This document shows positions 51,501 to 62,304 of a DNA stretch of 64,000 bases, in pieces. The notes beneath the pieces were generated by a model. It saw nothing but the letters and a program-made list of their open reading frames with translations, was not told the DNA's origin and did not search any database. This DNA comes from Brachionus rotundiformis (lineage: Eukaryota; Rotifera; Eurotatoria; Ploima; Brachionidae): assembly GCA_016802295.1 (NCBI GenBank), contig JAESIW010000180.1, forward strand, positions 2,350,039 to 2,414,038. The letters run 5' to 3'. How positions within the stretch are numbered: position 1 is the stretch's first letter; every line of letters starts with the position of its first letter. Both the position numbers and the translations under genes were made by a program.

Positions 51501-51773
51501 CAATGAATTTTCCAATTTTTCAATCAAAAAGTCCTCCGAAAAGTCGAATATTCATCAATTGTTTTTGAATGTGTCTAATTCAAGCGCAGAAAGACGAGTT
51601 TCTAGCGACTCAAGTAACAAGCCGAGTCCACCAACTTCAATTAGTTATTCAACTAGAATAAAGTCTAATTCTATGCTATCTATAGATCATGGTAAGATAT
51701 AATTATCCAAAATTTGTAGCTAATATGAACGATTTATTAATTTATTTTTAAAGATAAGATCATGTCATTTTGA
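36142..51773 (+). CDS. MCF2L: DBS/MCF2-type Rho guanine nucleotide exchange factor (Sec14, spectrin-like, DH, PH)
   Basis: The common exons are 42531-42608, 44481-44595, 44678-44768, 44825-44980, 45021-45149, 45211-45383, 47559-47681, 47842-47956, 48014-48136, 48323-49359, 49418-49484, 49942-50057, 50115-50184, 50250-50345, 50402-51097, 51161-51239, 51293-51691 and 51754-51773, about 1227 residues. All phases match. Order: a Sec14/CRAL-TRIO lipid-binding domain (EKFVILTGG.TRSGSLFTF, FSILIDRR, FILRPQSYFQ, LTSEFGGTIHYRHQEWIEQR); a spectrin-like coiled region; a 345-residue polar exon; DH (HILSELIETERVYVSELKLI, FGNIREIYNFH, YCLNKPNSEEIW, LDTYLLKPVQRISKYQLLLK); PH (NKTIELFLFEKAIIICKR, KKFEIWTESFSYVFEA, LWINQIKNLL). 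The family activates Rho/Cdc42 GTPases at membranes. Three alternative first exons yield 1369, 1430 or 1246 residues. The last 20-bp exon is the least certain. Confidence 0.9.
36569..40689 (+). other. RhoGEF region between first exons A and B
   Basis: This is intronic for isoform A and upstream promoter territory for isoform B. It is A/T-rich. Features seen: a CT microsatellite at about 36905-36920 and a GC-richer stretch at 38515-38680 with two CACGTG sites about 110 bp apart. No other exon is recognised. Confidence 0.45.
40690..41299 (+). CDS. MCF2L: RhoGEF alternative first exon B
   Basis: This exon encodes 203 residues from MSSLTTSVSTNSLN to the phase-1 donor after SYYRILG. It is very basic and Ser-rich (KKAIKSFFKFIKSSKKNKKK) and ends with an ordered-looking SPKELTWYRLEELDSYYRIL. 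The basic patch with aromatic residues could bind acidic membranes, which is an inference. It joins in frame to the exon at 42531. Confidence 0.7.
41530..41587 (+). CDS. MCF2L: RhoGEF alternative first exon C (short)
   Basis: An ATG followed by 19 codons (MDFYSFSTTNSYRKFIEFS) reaches a GTATGC donor in phase 1, exactly the phase needed for the common exon at 42531. It would give a 1246-residue isoform starting almost directly at the Sec14 domain. The evidence is start codon, donor and phase only. Confidence 0.5.
42609..44480 (+). other. RhoGEF intron inside the Sec14 domain
   Basis: The intron is 1872 bp. It contains a GC-richer patch at about 43800-44030 and a CT microsatellite at about 44371-44401 (TCTCTCTCTCTCTCTCG). 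No extra exon is seen; the small frame at 43220-43405 has no recognisable features. Confidence 0.6.
45384..47558 (+). other. RhoGEF intron within the spectrin-like region
   Basis: The intron is 2175 bp and is A/T-rich throughout. I see no coding exon, inverted repeat or island in it. Confidence 0.6.
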
Positions 51774-54579
51774 ATGCAAATGAAAATTGATTTTGAGCCA
51801 TACTAGTCAGCTTTGAACAGAACAGATGACCAAACAGAAGTTTCGATTTTATTGGAGTTATTTTATCGGTTTAGATATTTTTGTACATCCAATTTTAAAT
51901 AAGTTTTTTATTTTTTGTTTTAAAGATTTTATTTTAAAAAAGTGGTATTTATAATTTTTTAACAAAATATAAATAAAATTTTACAATTAAATTTCTTCGT
52001 ATCTTATCTTAAAATCGCTTCATCGAAATAAAAATAAATAAAACAATTTAAACTGCCCAATCATGCCTAATTTTGATATAAAACTTTGAATTTATTAATA
52101 TACTATATGTATGAATTACTTTCAAAATTTTAACATGGTTGTACCGGACGAAAAATCAAAACCCGTTCGCCATGTTAAAAGATATGTATATGAGGATAGA
52201 TGGTGCTTCATATTATTTTATAAAAAAATATAGAGACATTTTCCATAAGATCAAACTTTTTATTCGTTTTCAAATTTTAATATCGAAATGAAAGAATATT
52301 TTGTTGATGGTTTTAAATAGTTATATGAACAAGAAATTGAATTATTAGATAATTTGAAGTTATCTTTGATTAGGTAGAAAAAAGAATTAATTGATTATTC
52401 TCGCTAACTGAATCAAATAATCTAACAAATATAAATTATTATTAAAACTTTTTTTTAATTTGATACCATTTATTAATACCATTTTTTATTAGAAAATAAA
52501 AACTGACTAGTTGGTAAAAACTTGGATAGAAATTAAATTTTTAAAATTTTTTTGAGTTACTGTTGTTTACCATTTAATTTTTACATTGTAAAAATTAAGT
52601 TGGTCTCAACTAAGACATTTTTAAGTAAAAGAAAGTAAGTAGTACAGTACAAAAATTTTAAAATGTCGTATAAATTAAGACTAAAATAACCTTTTTAAAA
52701 TTAATCAAATGAAAAGTTGAATTATGGAAATCCTATGAATTATTGGAATGTATTTTTCACTAATCAGACTAGCAGATATATTTAAAATTTTAGAGATAAT
52801 ATAGAATTTTTAGCTTTGTATTCCACAATATGATTACCAGAGGAACATGATCATTTTATTCATTCTTGTTCACTATAGAATGGTTTTTAAATGATTGAAT
52901 TTTTTGAGTTGTAAACTACTTTGTTTGTAAAATATTTAATAAAAGGAAATAGTTTATAACGTGCTCTATATCAGGTCATAACTAGTACTTTGTTTCAAAA
53001 AAACATTAGTAGGAGATATGACCAGAAAAAATTGACGATAAAACTTTGATAAATTACATAATAAATTCTTTTTTTCTTCTATCAATGTTGCTAAATGTTT
53101 GGTTGTTAATTATAATAAAATTTCTTAAAACTTTATAAAAGTTAGAATCGATACGAAGGAATGGTTACCTAACGAATGAAGGCAGAGCTAGGGAAGAGAC
53201 TGTGCTCTAAACACAGGACATACCACAGTTACCATAGATGGGATCCTACTGTTTCCCATTTTCGCAACTCTAGCTTGCTAGCTTGTTGTAAATTATATAA
53301 TTATTGTTATTATTATAAATACAGAATAATCTTTTCAGTCTTTTTTGCTTTCATTTCGATTTTTTTTTACTTTTATCTTCTTTAAATTCTTTAGCTCGAC
53401 TTAATCAATGGAACTCTTAATACCACCATTTTACAAAAAAGTTTATAATTGTTTTTTAGCCATTCTTAACCGCTATTAAATATTTAATTTTTTATTTGTT
53501 TCTTTAATTAAATTGTGGTGGCATCAAATATTTTTATATGGTTTGATTTAAACTGGAAAAATCCAATACAAAATTTTATTGTTCAATCAAGAATATATAT
53601 CTTTGTCGGACCGATGACTTGGTCGTGGGTTTCGAAAGCTGTCGACACGTGGAATGCATTTGCACAAATTGATAAGCAGGATCAGGTATCGATGCATTGA
53701 TTGTCTCCACCGCGTAGAAGACTTTCACCACTTGGCTCTGCCGCGGTTTCGTAACCCAAGAACCAACATGTTGGAACTTTGAGGTGTTTGTTTCAATTAT
53801 GCCACTTTCTCATTCTGAAAAGAATCAAATCGAATCAAATTAGTTGGCACTGCAAGTTAAACTTACTGTCCCTAATCCATATTCTGAATCGTCCATTTAC
53901 CATCTCTAATCCATTCCTTTAATTTATCTTGAATAAATCCTAATTAAAAATATTAATTATTCTATTAAGTAAAATTGTTTAGTTATTATTTTGTTTGTTA
54001 AATTAAATCAAATTTATTTTTAAAATTGTAATCTATTAAAATTAAATATCAAATTTTTTTTAATATTTATTTGGTAATCTGTGAATCAAATCACACTACT
54101 TTCTGAATTTCTCATCAAAAATCTCTAATTTTCCCATAAAATTTAATAATTTAGAGAACTAGCGAAAAAATAAGAAATAATCTGCTTCTTCCAAAATTTG
54201 TGAATTAATTTTTTTCTTATTTTTAAAGGAAAATAAAACTCAAATGATAAATAACTCATTCAAAGCGATAATTAATTTGAATTCAAAATCTCAATTTTCA
54301 AATATTATGTTTTGATTTTTTTCAGCTTAGAGACTTAACAAGTTTTAAACATTTAGAAATCATTTTACTCTTATCTAAAACTTTTTCTTGCTTGAGCCAT
54401 AATTACAAATATATTTTTTAAAGAATTGATTAAAGGGATATTGATTTAAAACTTTAAAAATTTGAGAAAATATTTTTATTTTTTTATTATTTATTAACAA
54501 CAACCGTAAATTGTTAAGTTAGCAATAACAGGGCATCTACGGCTAGTGCTGAATAAAAATAAAAAATTTTTCTCTGAAT
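51774..54579. other. Spacer between convergent RhoGEF and RpS5 genes, with GC-rich relic patches
   Basis: The left end is RhoGEF 3' sequence. An 11-bp perfect stem hairpin lies at 52128-52180. Two patches at about 53150-53290 and 53600-53790 are clearly less A/T-rich than their surroundings and contain broken frames only; they may be old transposon debris. The remainder shows nothing. Confidence 0.45.
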
Positions 54580-55298
54580 TTATCTGTTCGATACAGCAAC
54601 TCTTTCCAATTCGTCTCTTTTTTTGAAGGCATACGAGTTTGGTGATTCTTTGGCAGCATTGATCAACTCATCAGCCAAACATTCGGCAATAGTTTTAATG
54701 TTTCTGAAAGCAGCTTCACGAGCACCAGTACACAATAGCCACAAGGCTTGATTAACACGTCTTAGTGGCGAAACGTCTACGGCCTGACGTCTTACAGTAC
54801 CAGCACGACCAATTCTGGTTGAGTCTTCTCTTGGGCCACTGTTTTTAATGGCATCGACTAATATTTTCAATGGGTTCTTAATTCAATTAATCAATTTTAA
54901 AAACTTTATAAAAGTTTTTAAATTTTACTTCTCCAGTCAGCAAGTGGATGATTTCAAAAGCGTGTTTTACAATGCGGACGGCCAACAATTTTTTGCCATT
55001 GTTTCTTCCGTGCATCATCAGAGAGCATACCAAGCGCTCAACAATTGGGCACAAAGCCTTGCGAAATCGTTTGACTTGGTAACGACCAGCAGTGTGAGGG
55101 ATGTACTTAGCGGCTTTTCCTTTAATTGGAATATAATCCTAGTCAAATTGACAAGTAGAAATGCATCATTCTTAAAGAGTATAATTTGTCACTTACTCCC
55201 AATGAGATATCCTCTACGTTGACTTCATCTGGGTTCCATTTGCCGAATAATTTAACTTGGTTGGCGTATACTTCGTTTGTCACTGCTACTTCAGCCAT
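54580..55298 (-). CDS. RPS5: 40S ribosomal protein S5 (uS7)
   Basis: Three exons (55197-55298, 54929-55138, 54876 down to 54580) join in phase 0 to give 202 residues (human 204). The protein reads VKLFGKWNPDEV, AKYIPHTAGRY..KRFRKA.CPIVERL, MMHGRNNGKK, RIVKHAFEIIHLLTGENPL, NSGPREDSTRIGRAGTVRRQ, VDVSPLRRVNQALWLLCTGA, FRNIKTIAECLADELINAAK and ends KRDELERVAVSNR. It is a small-subunit head protein at the mRNA exit and E-site region. Introns are 58 bp and 52 bp. Upstream, 55440-55510 is a GC-richer block with TATATATGCATGCAAAT, which contains an octamer-like ATGCAAAT; it may be promoter sequence. Confidence 0.97.
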
Positions 55299-56274
55299 TT
55301 TAAATAACTATTTATCTAAATTTTGAAGAAAGGTTTTCAAAGCTTTAAATTGTGGAAAAGTCCACTTCAAAACTGGACTTGGATATGAAGAGAGTGCAAA
55401 TTTTCATTCTTTATTATTTAAGTAAAAATTTAAAATCAACATAGAGAGCGCATGTTTTTTTCTCGCTCAGATCTACAAGCTCTATATATGCATGCAAATA
55501 ATTTTGGTATATGGAGTATACATAAGCCGAAATAAATTGCATGCATTAGTATTTTTTATTTAGAAAATATTTTTCTTTTTTGATCACCTTGACACATGTA
55601 TATCTCGATTTAAATGGGAACTTGAAAATTTTAAATTTGTTTAATTTAAAATCGACTTTATTATTTTTTTTATCAAATTCAATCTCCTACTTACTAATTC
55701 ATTTAGGAACTCTTTTAAATAAGAAATAAAATTAAGCTTTATTTGACTTAGATAGCATTTATTTTACAAGTTAAAATGAAACAATCGTATGAAAATTCTA
55801 TCATTAATTTTTTTAAATATATTAAGCCTAAAATAAAATAAAATATTTTAAATATATGATAACTAAAAAATATTAATAATTTTTCAAAACTAAAAATTTT
55901 TTTCTAAATATTTTAAATGATAACTACATTTGTTTCTTTTATTGTAGTCTTTTATAATTTTATCGAAAATAACTTATATTGTTAATTGCAATCATAGATA
56001 TAACTTTTAATTTTAAAATAAGACTTCAAGATCTTCTTTTTAAACAAACATTACATTAGATTTTCCTTCTAATGTGACACGGTGCCACCTGAGTGCAAAA
56101 AACTTAAGATTGTAACTAAAAAAGAGTTTTTTATATTTAAAGATAAAAATTTAGCTATGGTTTTAATGAAAAAATAACAATTAAATTTTCTCTAAAAACA
56201 ATACTATTTTCTTGCAGATTCTTGAAGGGTAGTCTAGATTAAAAACTAACGAATTGTGCATCCGATCAGGAATT
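55299..56274. other. RpS5 5' flank
   Basis: It holds the RpS5 promoter, with the octamer-like ATGCAAAT at about 55492-55499 and an ATTGCATGCATT palindrome near 55537. Further right is plain A/T-rich DNA with no gene. Confidence 0.45.
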
Positions 56275-56800
56275 GAAAATGCTTATAAATTGGCATCTTG
56301 AAGTTGGCGATCATTTCAAAATATCATTTCAATTCAAAGGGTTTATCTTTAAATTAATTTTATTAATTTTAATGTAACACGCCTTACATTGTATGTAAAT
56401 TCAAAAAATAAATAATTGTAAAAAAATTTTCTCAGCCCATTTATTAGGTCGGTCTTTACATTTTAAATGTATAAACTCATTTTTTGTAAATTAAACTTTA
56501 AATTTACTTGAAAAGTATTTGAAAATTAAATTCAAAAATGAAGTTCAAATATTAAATTCCGAAAAAAAAAATCACTTAAAAATAAAGCTAACAAAAATGA
56601 GCTAATAAATTTAAAAATTTTAAATTTTAAAAATCAATCTAATCAATCAAGTTGAGAAAATATTTTTTAAAATTATTTATTTTTTAAATCTACATAACAT
56701 ATAAAGCGTGTTACATTAACTTGATAAAATTAATTTAAAGATAATCTAAAGATAAACTGTATGAATTGATCATCAACTTCAAGATGCCTATAAATTTTCA
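56275..56800. mobile_element. Inverted-repeat element (foldback/MITE-like)
   Basis: Two inverted arms of about 105-115 bp (56275-56387 and 56705-56800) share GGCATCTTGAAGTTG, GTTTATCTTTA, TTTAAATTAATTTTAT and TTAATGTAACACGC. The arms differ by small indels and substitutions, so this is an older insertion. The central 320 bp is A/T-rich and non-coding. No target duplication was resolved. Confidence 0.7.
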
Positions 56801-56828
56801 AAAGAATGGTTTACCAACCTTAATTTTA

Positions 56829-57171
56829 GAAATGTACAGTACTACTGCGTCATGATGATTTTACGTGCGTAAATTTACCGATTTTGGAGGAGATTCCAAA
56901 AGGATCTACTGTTTTTCTTATTTTTTTAGCAATTTTTCTAAATACTAACATTTTTTTAAATAAGAAAGGCTGAAAATTTCTAAAAAAATCTTAATTTTTA
57001 TTGGAATCTCCTCTAAAATCGGTAAATTTACGTAACATTATTGTAATTATCGTAAAATTGCGTTAATAAACGTAAATTTACAAAACTATCTTTACGTAAA
57101 ATTATGTGCATTATTATTAATTTTCGTAATTTTACGTAAAATCATCATGACGTAGCAGTACTGTACATTTC
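56829..57171. mobile_element. Inverted-repeat element with nested second inverted repeat
   Basis: The outer arms (56829-56864 and 57136-57171) share GAAATGTACAGTACT, CGTCATGATGATTTTACG. An inner pair, TAAATTTACCGATTTT followed by GGAGGAGATTCCAA (about 56869-56899) and its complement (about 56999-57031), folds again inside. The right half also carries several CGTAAATTTAC-type direct repeats. There is no coding frame. The target duplication is unclear. Confidence 0.75.
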
Positions 57172-57862
57172 GTTAAGTTAAGAGAGATCAGCAAAAAAGA
57201 GCAATGTTGTCATCAAATTTTAACAAACCAAGATGTAGAAATATGGAAAAGTTACCAGAAGCAATATACTTTGCAGATATTGCTAAAAGTTACAAGAACC
57301 AATATCTGCAAAGACAGTCAATAGTTTGAAAGCCCAAATTGATAGAGAAATATTCAAACTTTATTCATTAAGGCTGGAGTAGCCCAGTCTAATGAACAGC
57401 AGAATGTTTTACAGAAATATTTAAAGGACGATAAATCGGTAAAATATTCAAGCTAACTAATGAAATATATTTTTAATAAGAAATAACCTTGGAAGATATT
57501 CAAAACTTGAGCAATTAAAAAATTAAATTAAGCCTTAATTTAAAAATTTACATCGGATGTAAATTTTTAGCATTTGAATTACAAAAAGTTTGAATTAACT
57601 ACCAGAGATTTTTTAACTTTAAACGATATGATAGCTAACACTGGTAAATTCTATAATTTAAAATTTATTTTGAGTTTTCAAGATTTTACAATATTTAATT
57701 AGGAACAATCCAAAATTGGTTAGAATTTTCAATCAGCCAAAATGTATTTGGTTTTAAAATTAGTATTTTAATTTTTTTTTGTTTCACATAGAAATAAACT
57801 AGTTGGTACAATTTTTAAAATAAAATTAAGGAAAATAAAAATAGTATTTAATTATCAAATTA
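57172..57862. other. Spacer between inverted-repeat elements
   Basis: No coding frame survives. A stretch at about 57185-57430 has a mildly higher G+C and could be debris of another element. Otherwise nothing is seen. Confidence 0.4.
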
Positions 57863-58191
57863 GGTATTGTGAACTTCAAAAACAAACAGAACAAAAATTC
57901 TTCCTATTTTGATAAAGGAAAATTCAATTATTTTTCAATCAAAATAAAAATTACCAAAAATAAAAACTTTATTTACTTTTTTTTAAGGTAAACAAAATCA
58001 AAAATCAATTTAAATCTTATTGATGCTTTACTTTTAGTCTTGTATCTACTTCAGAAAAATTATTTTTGGTAAAAAAGATGCAACAAAGTATGTTGTAGTA
58101 TTTCTTTATATATATATTTTATTTTAGTAAATTTTGATTTAACAAAACAGGAAGAATTTTTGTTCTATTGGTTTTTGAAATTCACAAGATC
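57863..58191. mobile_element. MITE with long terminal inverted repeats, copy 2
   Basis: This 329-bp element is homologous to the one in phosphofructokinase intron 3. Shared sequence includes GGTATTGTGAA, CAAACAGAACA, TTCTTCCTATTTTGATAAA on the left and GGTAAAAAAGATGCAACAAA, GTATGTTG, TTTTTGAAATTCACAA on the right. Flanks ATCAAATTA (57854-57862) and ATCAAATTT (58192-58200) are a 9-bp duplication with one mismatch. The right terminus has drifted (GATC for TACC). Confidence 0.85.
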
Positions 58192-58200
58192 ATCAAATTT

Positions 58201-59630
58201 TAAATTTGAATTTTATTTTGAATTGACTGTAAAGCTTTTTGAAAATATATTACAGTTTACAAGATGTTTCTTTTTAAGTTTATAATTGAAAACAAAAACA
58301 TTTTTGTTAAAGTAAAACTTAAAATTTTTAAATTTAAAAAGAAAAAGAATAAAACTTTATTTTACCTCGGGTTTTATTTAGACTCTACTTTTTATAAAGT
58401 GCAAAGAAATACTTAAAGCAATTTAGTTATTTACAAATATAATAATAGGCTTATCAATTAATAATAACAATCTAAAATTGATGTACTCATAAAATAGAAA
58501 AAAAATAAAACTAAATTAGGTATTTATAAATTATATACAATTATTTTTCTCTAAAATTAAAAAATCTTTTTTTTTGTTTTATTTTATTAAAAGTTATAAT
58601 TTGGCCCAAATTTGTACTTTTAAGGTCATATTGACTGAAAAAACTAATCTTTTGAATAATAATTTTTAGAATAAAATCTGCAGAGAATAATAATACTAAT
58701 CTATAATCTAATCTTTGGTCATTATGAAATAATCACAAATCTAGTAACCATATAGTTCTCAAATTATAATTGAATAATAAGATCGGAAAAAAAATTTGAT
58801 TTGGATAAATAAATGTATTGAAATCAAATAAATTTTAGCCCAATTAAAAATTAAAATACTATTAGATTTGTTTAAAGAAAATTATATAATTAATGAAATA
58901 AGAAATATAAAAAGCAATAGACTCTTTTTTAAAGATAGGTTAATTGAAAATATGTAAAATTTCAAATGTTTATATTTAGTAGCTATATTATGATTTTCTG
59001 ATCAAGCAATTATAATAAATTAGATTTAGTGATAGAACAAAAAAATGTTTATTTGCACTATCAGAACCAGTCTAGGTATTTTATTAAAAACTAACAACGC
59101 TTAGAACAAAGCTAATAATTTTCTTCTATTTTAAATTATTTAAATTAAAATTATCTTAAATTCAAGACGAATAAATTAAAAATTTTAATATGTTTGAAAA
59201 TTAACTCTTATACCAAACACTAATTATGAAAAAAATTTATTGAAAAAAAAATTCAGAAAAAGTTTAAACCTTAGCTTACAAGTTTAAACATTTCCTCACT
59301 TGGAAGAACTTAATTTCCAAAATGACGAAACATAAATGTTTTCAAAACTTGTTAAGCTCAAATAATTAGACAAAAAAAAAAGCTTTCATTGTATTTAACA
59401 AACTTTTCTGGATCTGTAAATACTTGATGATACAAAGTCCAAAAAAAAGCAAAAGTCATAACAAAAAATAAAAAAAAGAAGAAATAAACAGGTAAAATAA
59501 ATTATAAAAAAGAACAATTATTTAACATGCTTGAAAAAGTGAAAGTTTTGGAGTTTATTTTTTTTTAAATTATTTATAAAATATATAAAATAAAATATTT
59601 ATAGAATATTTATATATTTTTGGTTAGATA
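58201..59630. other. Intergenic A/T-rich region, 3' flank of UBE2H
   Basis: No coding frame or clear repeat. It includes the UBE2H 3' UTR at its right end, where AATAAA-like sequences are frequent. Confidence 0.5.
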
Positions 59631-60302
59631 TTACAGTTCCATGCCTGGTGCATCGTCGTCTTCAAATTCGCTCATTGAACTTTCACTACTTTCGTCGTTA
59701 TTTGTTTTGCCGTTGTTTTTGGACGAGCCTTTGCCACCGTCCAATGATCCAGAAGATCCGGCATCGGACGAGCAAGAGGCTCCTGAAGACGATGATGAGG
59801 TAGCACCATTCTGATAAGATCTTTGCTGTTCTTGGGCCTTCAGTGCTTCCTCGGTTGCATACTTTTTCACATACTCTCTCACTTTTGCCTTGTATTCCTC
59901 TGGTTTGTGCAGGTAAAGCGCAGCAGCGTCTCCATTCAAGGGGTCGACTGGGTTCGGATAAGTTAACAATTGCGGCAAGAATGACTCGAAAACATTAACT
60001 AAATCGTACATAGGCGTCCATGTCTGATTAATGACGTCAAGGCATACCGTGCCAGAGGCCTCATCTATGTTCGGATGAAATATCCTATTCATGAAGCCAA
60101 TCGAAGGCGACTTAAATGGGTATTTATCGGGCAGGTCGACACGTATCTTCCACACACCTCCATCGTAGGGCGTTGTTTTGGGCCCGTGAAATCTTACCAT
60201 AAATTCGTTCAAGCCGCCTAAAATGGTCACTTCATGCTGTGATTCGATCAATTTGATCACGTCCGTGTTCATGCGACGTTTACCTGGATTCGGTGAGGTC
60301 AT
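59631..60302 (-). CDS. UBE2H: Ubiquitin-conjugating enzyme E2 H
   Basis: One exon encodes 223 residues (human 183). The UBC fold occupies about residues 6-150: MTSPNPGKRRMNTDVIKLIE at the start, PYDGGVWKIRVDLPDKYPFK, the HPN motif at 76-78 and the catalytic cysteine C87 in SGTVCLDVINQTW. MYDLVNVFESFLPQLLTYPN and DPLNGDAAA are UBE2H hallmarks. The family transfers ubiquitin with the CTLH/GID ligase. The C-terminal tail is about 40 residues longer than in vertebrates and is a Ser/Gly-rich then acidic run (SSSSSGASCSSDAGSSGS, SEFEDDDAPGMEL), fitting the acidic tail typical of the family. There is no intron, and coding GC content is well above that of the surroundings. Confidence 0.96.
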   Translation of the reverse strand: MTSPNPGKRRMNTDVIKLIESQHEVTILGGLNEFMVRFHGPKTTPYDGGVWKIRVDLPDKYPFKSPSIGFMNRIFHPNIDEASGTVCLDVINQTWTPMYDLVNVFESFLPQLLTYPNPVDPLNGDAAALYLHKPEEYKAKVREYVKKYATEEALKAQEQQRSYQNGATSSSSSGASCSSDAGSSGSLDGGKGSSKNNGKTNNDESSESSMSEFEDDDAPGMEL

Positions 60303-61014
60303 TTTAATGAGCTAAGATACTTCTATTCAATTATTATTTATTACTCTATCTAAATAAACTTTAATTTGGTTAAATTTTTCGGTTTCCAAGGAGGATTTCA
60401 AGGCATTTTTTCTTGCATTGAGTTTTATTTCTTTAAATTAACTTTTTTTGAAAAAATATTTTTAAAATACAGACCATTATGGCCAAAATGATGGTTTTAG
60501 ATGAAAATAAAAATACTCGATGCATTTTTAGAGCTATTTAGTATCTATATATGCTTTAGTCATATTTATTTATGTTGCTCGGCATGTACCAATAAATTTC
60601 ATTAAAATATTTAATTTAGAAAAAAAATTCAAATTTTTTTCCAAGAATATATATAATTATTATAATTAAGTAACAACAAAAACAAACTAGTTAGCTAAAC
60701 AATATACAAAAGAACAAAAAATAATTTTTTTGTTAAATAGAATTTAATGCAAAGGCATAAATTAAAATAAAGTCGAATTCTCCCCAATCGAATTGCGGAA
60801 TTTCATTTAAACCCAAATCATATTAAATAATCTTATTTTATCATAATATTAGAATAAAATTAATTTTAGATTTTTTTTGATAAAATTAGCTATTTTCGTA
60901 GGCAAAAATAAAAAAAAATTTAACATACAATATTAGCTGTATGAGTTTTTGATAATAAAACAAATTAAAAATTAACAATTATTTTTATTTTTTATTAGTT
61001 TGTTGATAGGGCTT
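60303..61014. other. Spacer upstream of UBE2H
   Basis: This is the UBE2H promoter side and the LYAR 3' flank. A/T-rich, nothing further recognised. Confidence 0.5.
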
Positions 61015-62304
61015 TTAACCAATTTGATTGTTGCTATATTTGACAATTAAATTAGAATTATTTTCAGTCAAAGTGAATATGCTTGACATTTTTTTAATTT
61101 TTTTATTTATTTTTTTGCGAAATTTTTCCATATCTTTGGCTATGTCGTCATTTTGTTCATTTTCATTTGATCTAAATTTTTTGTATTTTTTAAACACCTT
61201 AAAAATTGAATTAAAAACTAAATTGGAGTCGTATAAAGCATAAATTCATCAAATACCTTTTTTTCTAATTTTTCCAGGCTTACAGAATGCTCTGGATGCT
61301 TTTCGCATTCTTTTTTTATCACTTCGAGCCAATTGAACTCGTCCAAGGCATTTTTGTTATCATCTTGGACCTCGGCCTTTTTATTCTCTGGTTGATTATC
61401 TTCTTCTTGTTGGTCTTTATCTTCAAATTTTCGCTTTAAACCATTTCCATTCGGATGGTCAACATTTGGCTGTTGTGTTTTTTTATTTTCTTCTTTGTCA
61501 AATGACGCTATCACATCCCAAATTTCTTCCAATTGATTGTCATTCAGATTAAATGACCGAAAACTGTTCCGAATGAAGTTAAAAAATTTAGCTTTTTTTC
61601 TAGGCACGTTCGGGTAATCAGTCAATTTCTGCAGCAATGACTTGGCTTTTGGGCTTCCTTTGAACGATTCAACTGCTTTTAAAACTTTCTTTAAAATAAT
61701 TTTTTATATAATTTGAAAAAATTTTAATAAACTAAAAAAAATTCTTTATCAAATTATCTGGTTTTTAATCTAATTGAAAAAAATATTTTCAAAGTATGCA
61801 AGTGTATATAAGTATTGTTGATAATTCATTTACCACACATTTTTAGATTGGTTAACTTTTAGGTTTAAATAATTTTAAACAAAAATGAAAAAATTTATTT
61901 TAAATTGGTAAATGTTCAAGATTATTTTTATGTTTATTTTCAGCTGATCAATATATGTTATTTGGCAAAAATAATGATCTTTTTTAATTGGGAAAAAGTT
62001 TACCTCGAACCAGGCATTTTGTTTAAGGTCACCTTTGTTCTGTTTGGCAACATAGTCTTTGCTTTCGTAGCGCTCAGATTCTGTCAAGCACTTTACATGA
62101 GACTTGTATTCTTCGTTTCTTAAACAAAACTAAACATTAAAACCACTGAATGCCTGGACAATGCGTTTATAAGGTTTCTGTTTACTTGAAGTCCTTTTGG
62201 CAGTCAATGCAGCTGAATAATCTGGAACGGCACGATCTCATGTGGGTTTCGACTTGATTTTTGCGAAGACCTGTGCCACATTGGCAACAATTGAAATAGA
62301 CCAT
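61015..62304 (-). CDS. LYAR: LYAR-type nucleolar zinc-finger protein
   Basis: Four exons (62186-62304, 62004-62118, 61257-61688, 61015-61197) join in matching phase to give 282 residues. The start chosen is the methionine of MVYFNCCQCGTGLRK, because LYAR proteins begin MVFF.C..CG. The N-terminus carries the two C2HC-type LYAR fingers: CCQCG...QVETHMRSC, then CIDCQKDFK..EYKSHVKC, followed by KGDLKQNAW. The middle has NVPRKKAKFFNFIRNSF and an acidic/Lys-Gln-rich stretch. The end has FNWLEVIKKECEKHPEHSVS and a Lys-rich KKI..KIKKM, matching the C-terminal LYAR helix region. The family acts in nucleolar pre-rRNA processing and gene regulation. The basic low-complexity middle is shorter than in vertebrates. 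TCTTAG just upstream of the start may be a leader splice acceptor. Confidence 0.93.

Noticed and set aside
52375..52395. Alternative last-exon acceptor for the RhoGEF (adds GRKKN then stop)
   Set aside because: Possible in phase, but the acceptor at 51752 gives a 62-bp intron, like most others in this gene, and is preferred. Transcripts are needed to decide.
53515..53700. 61-codon frame in a GC-richer patch before RpS5
   Set aside because: Starts in A/T sequence and runs into the patch by chance; no recognisable protein features.
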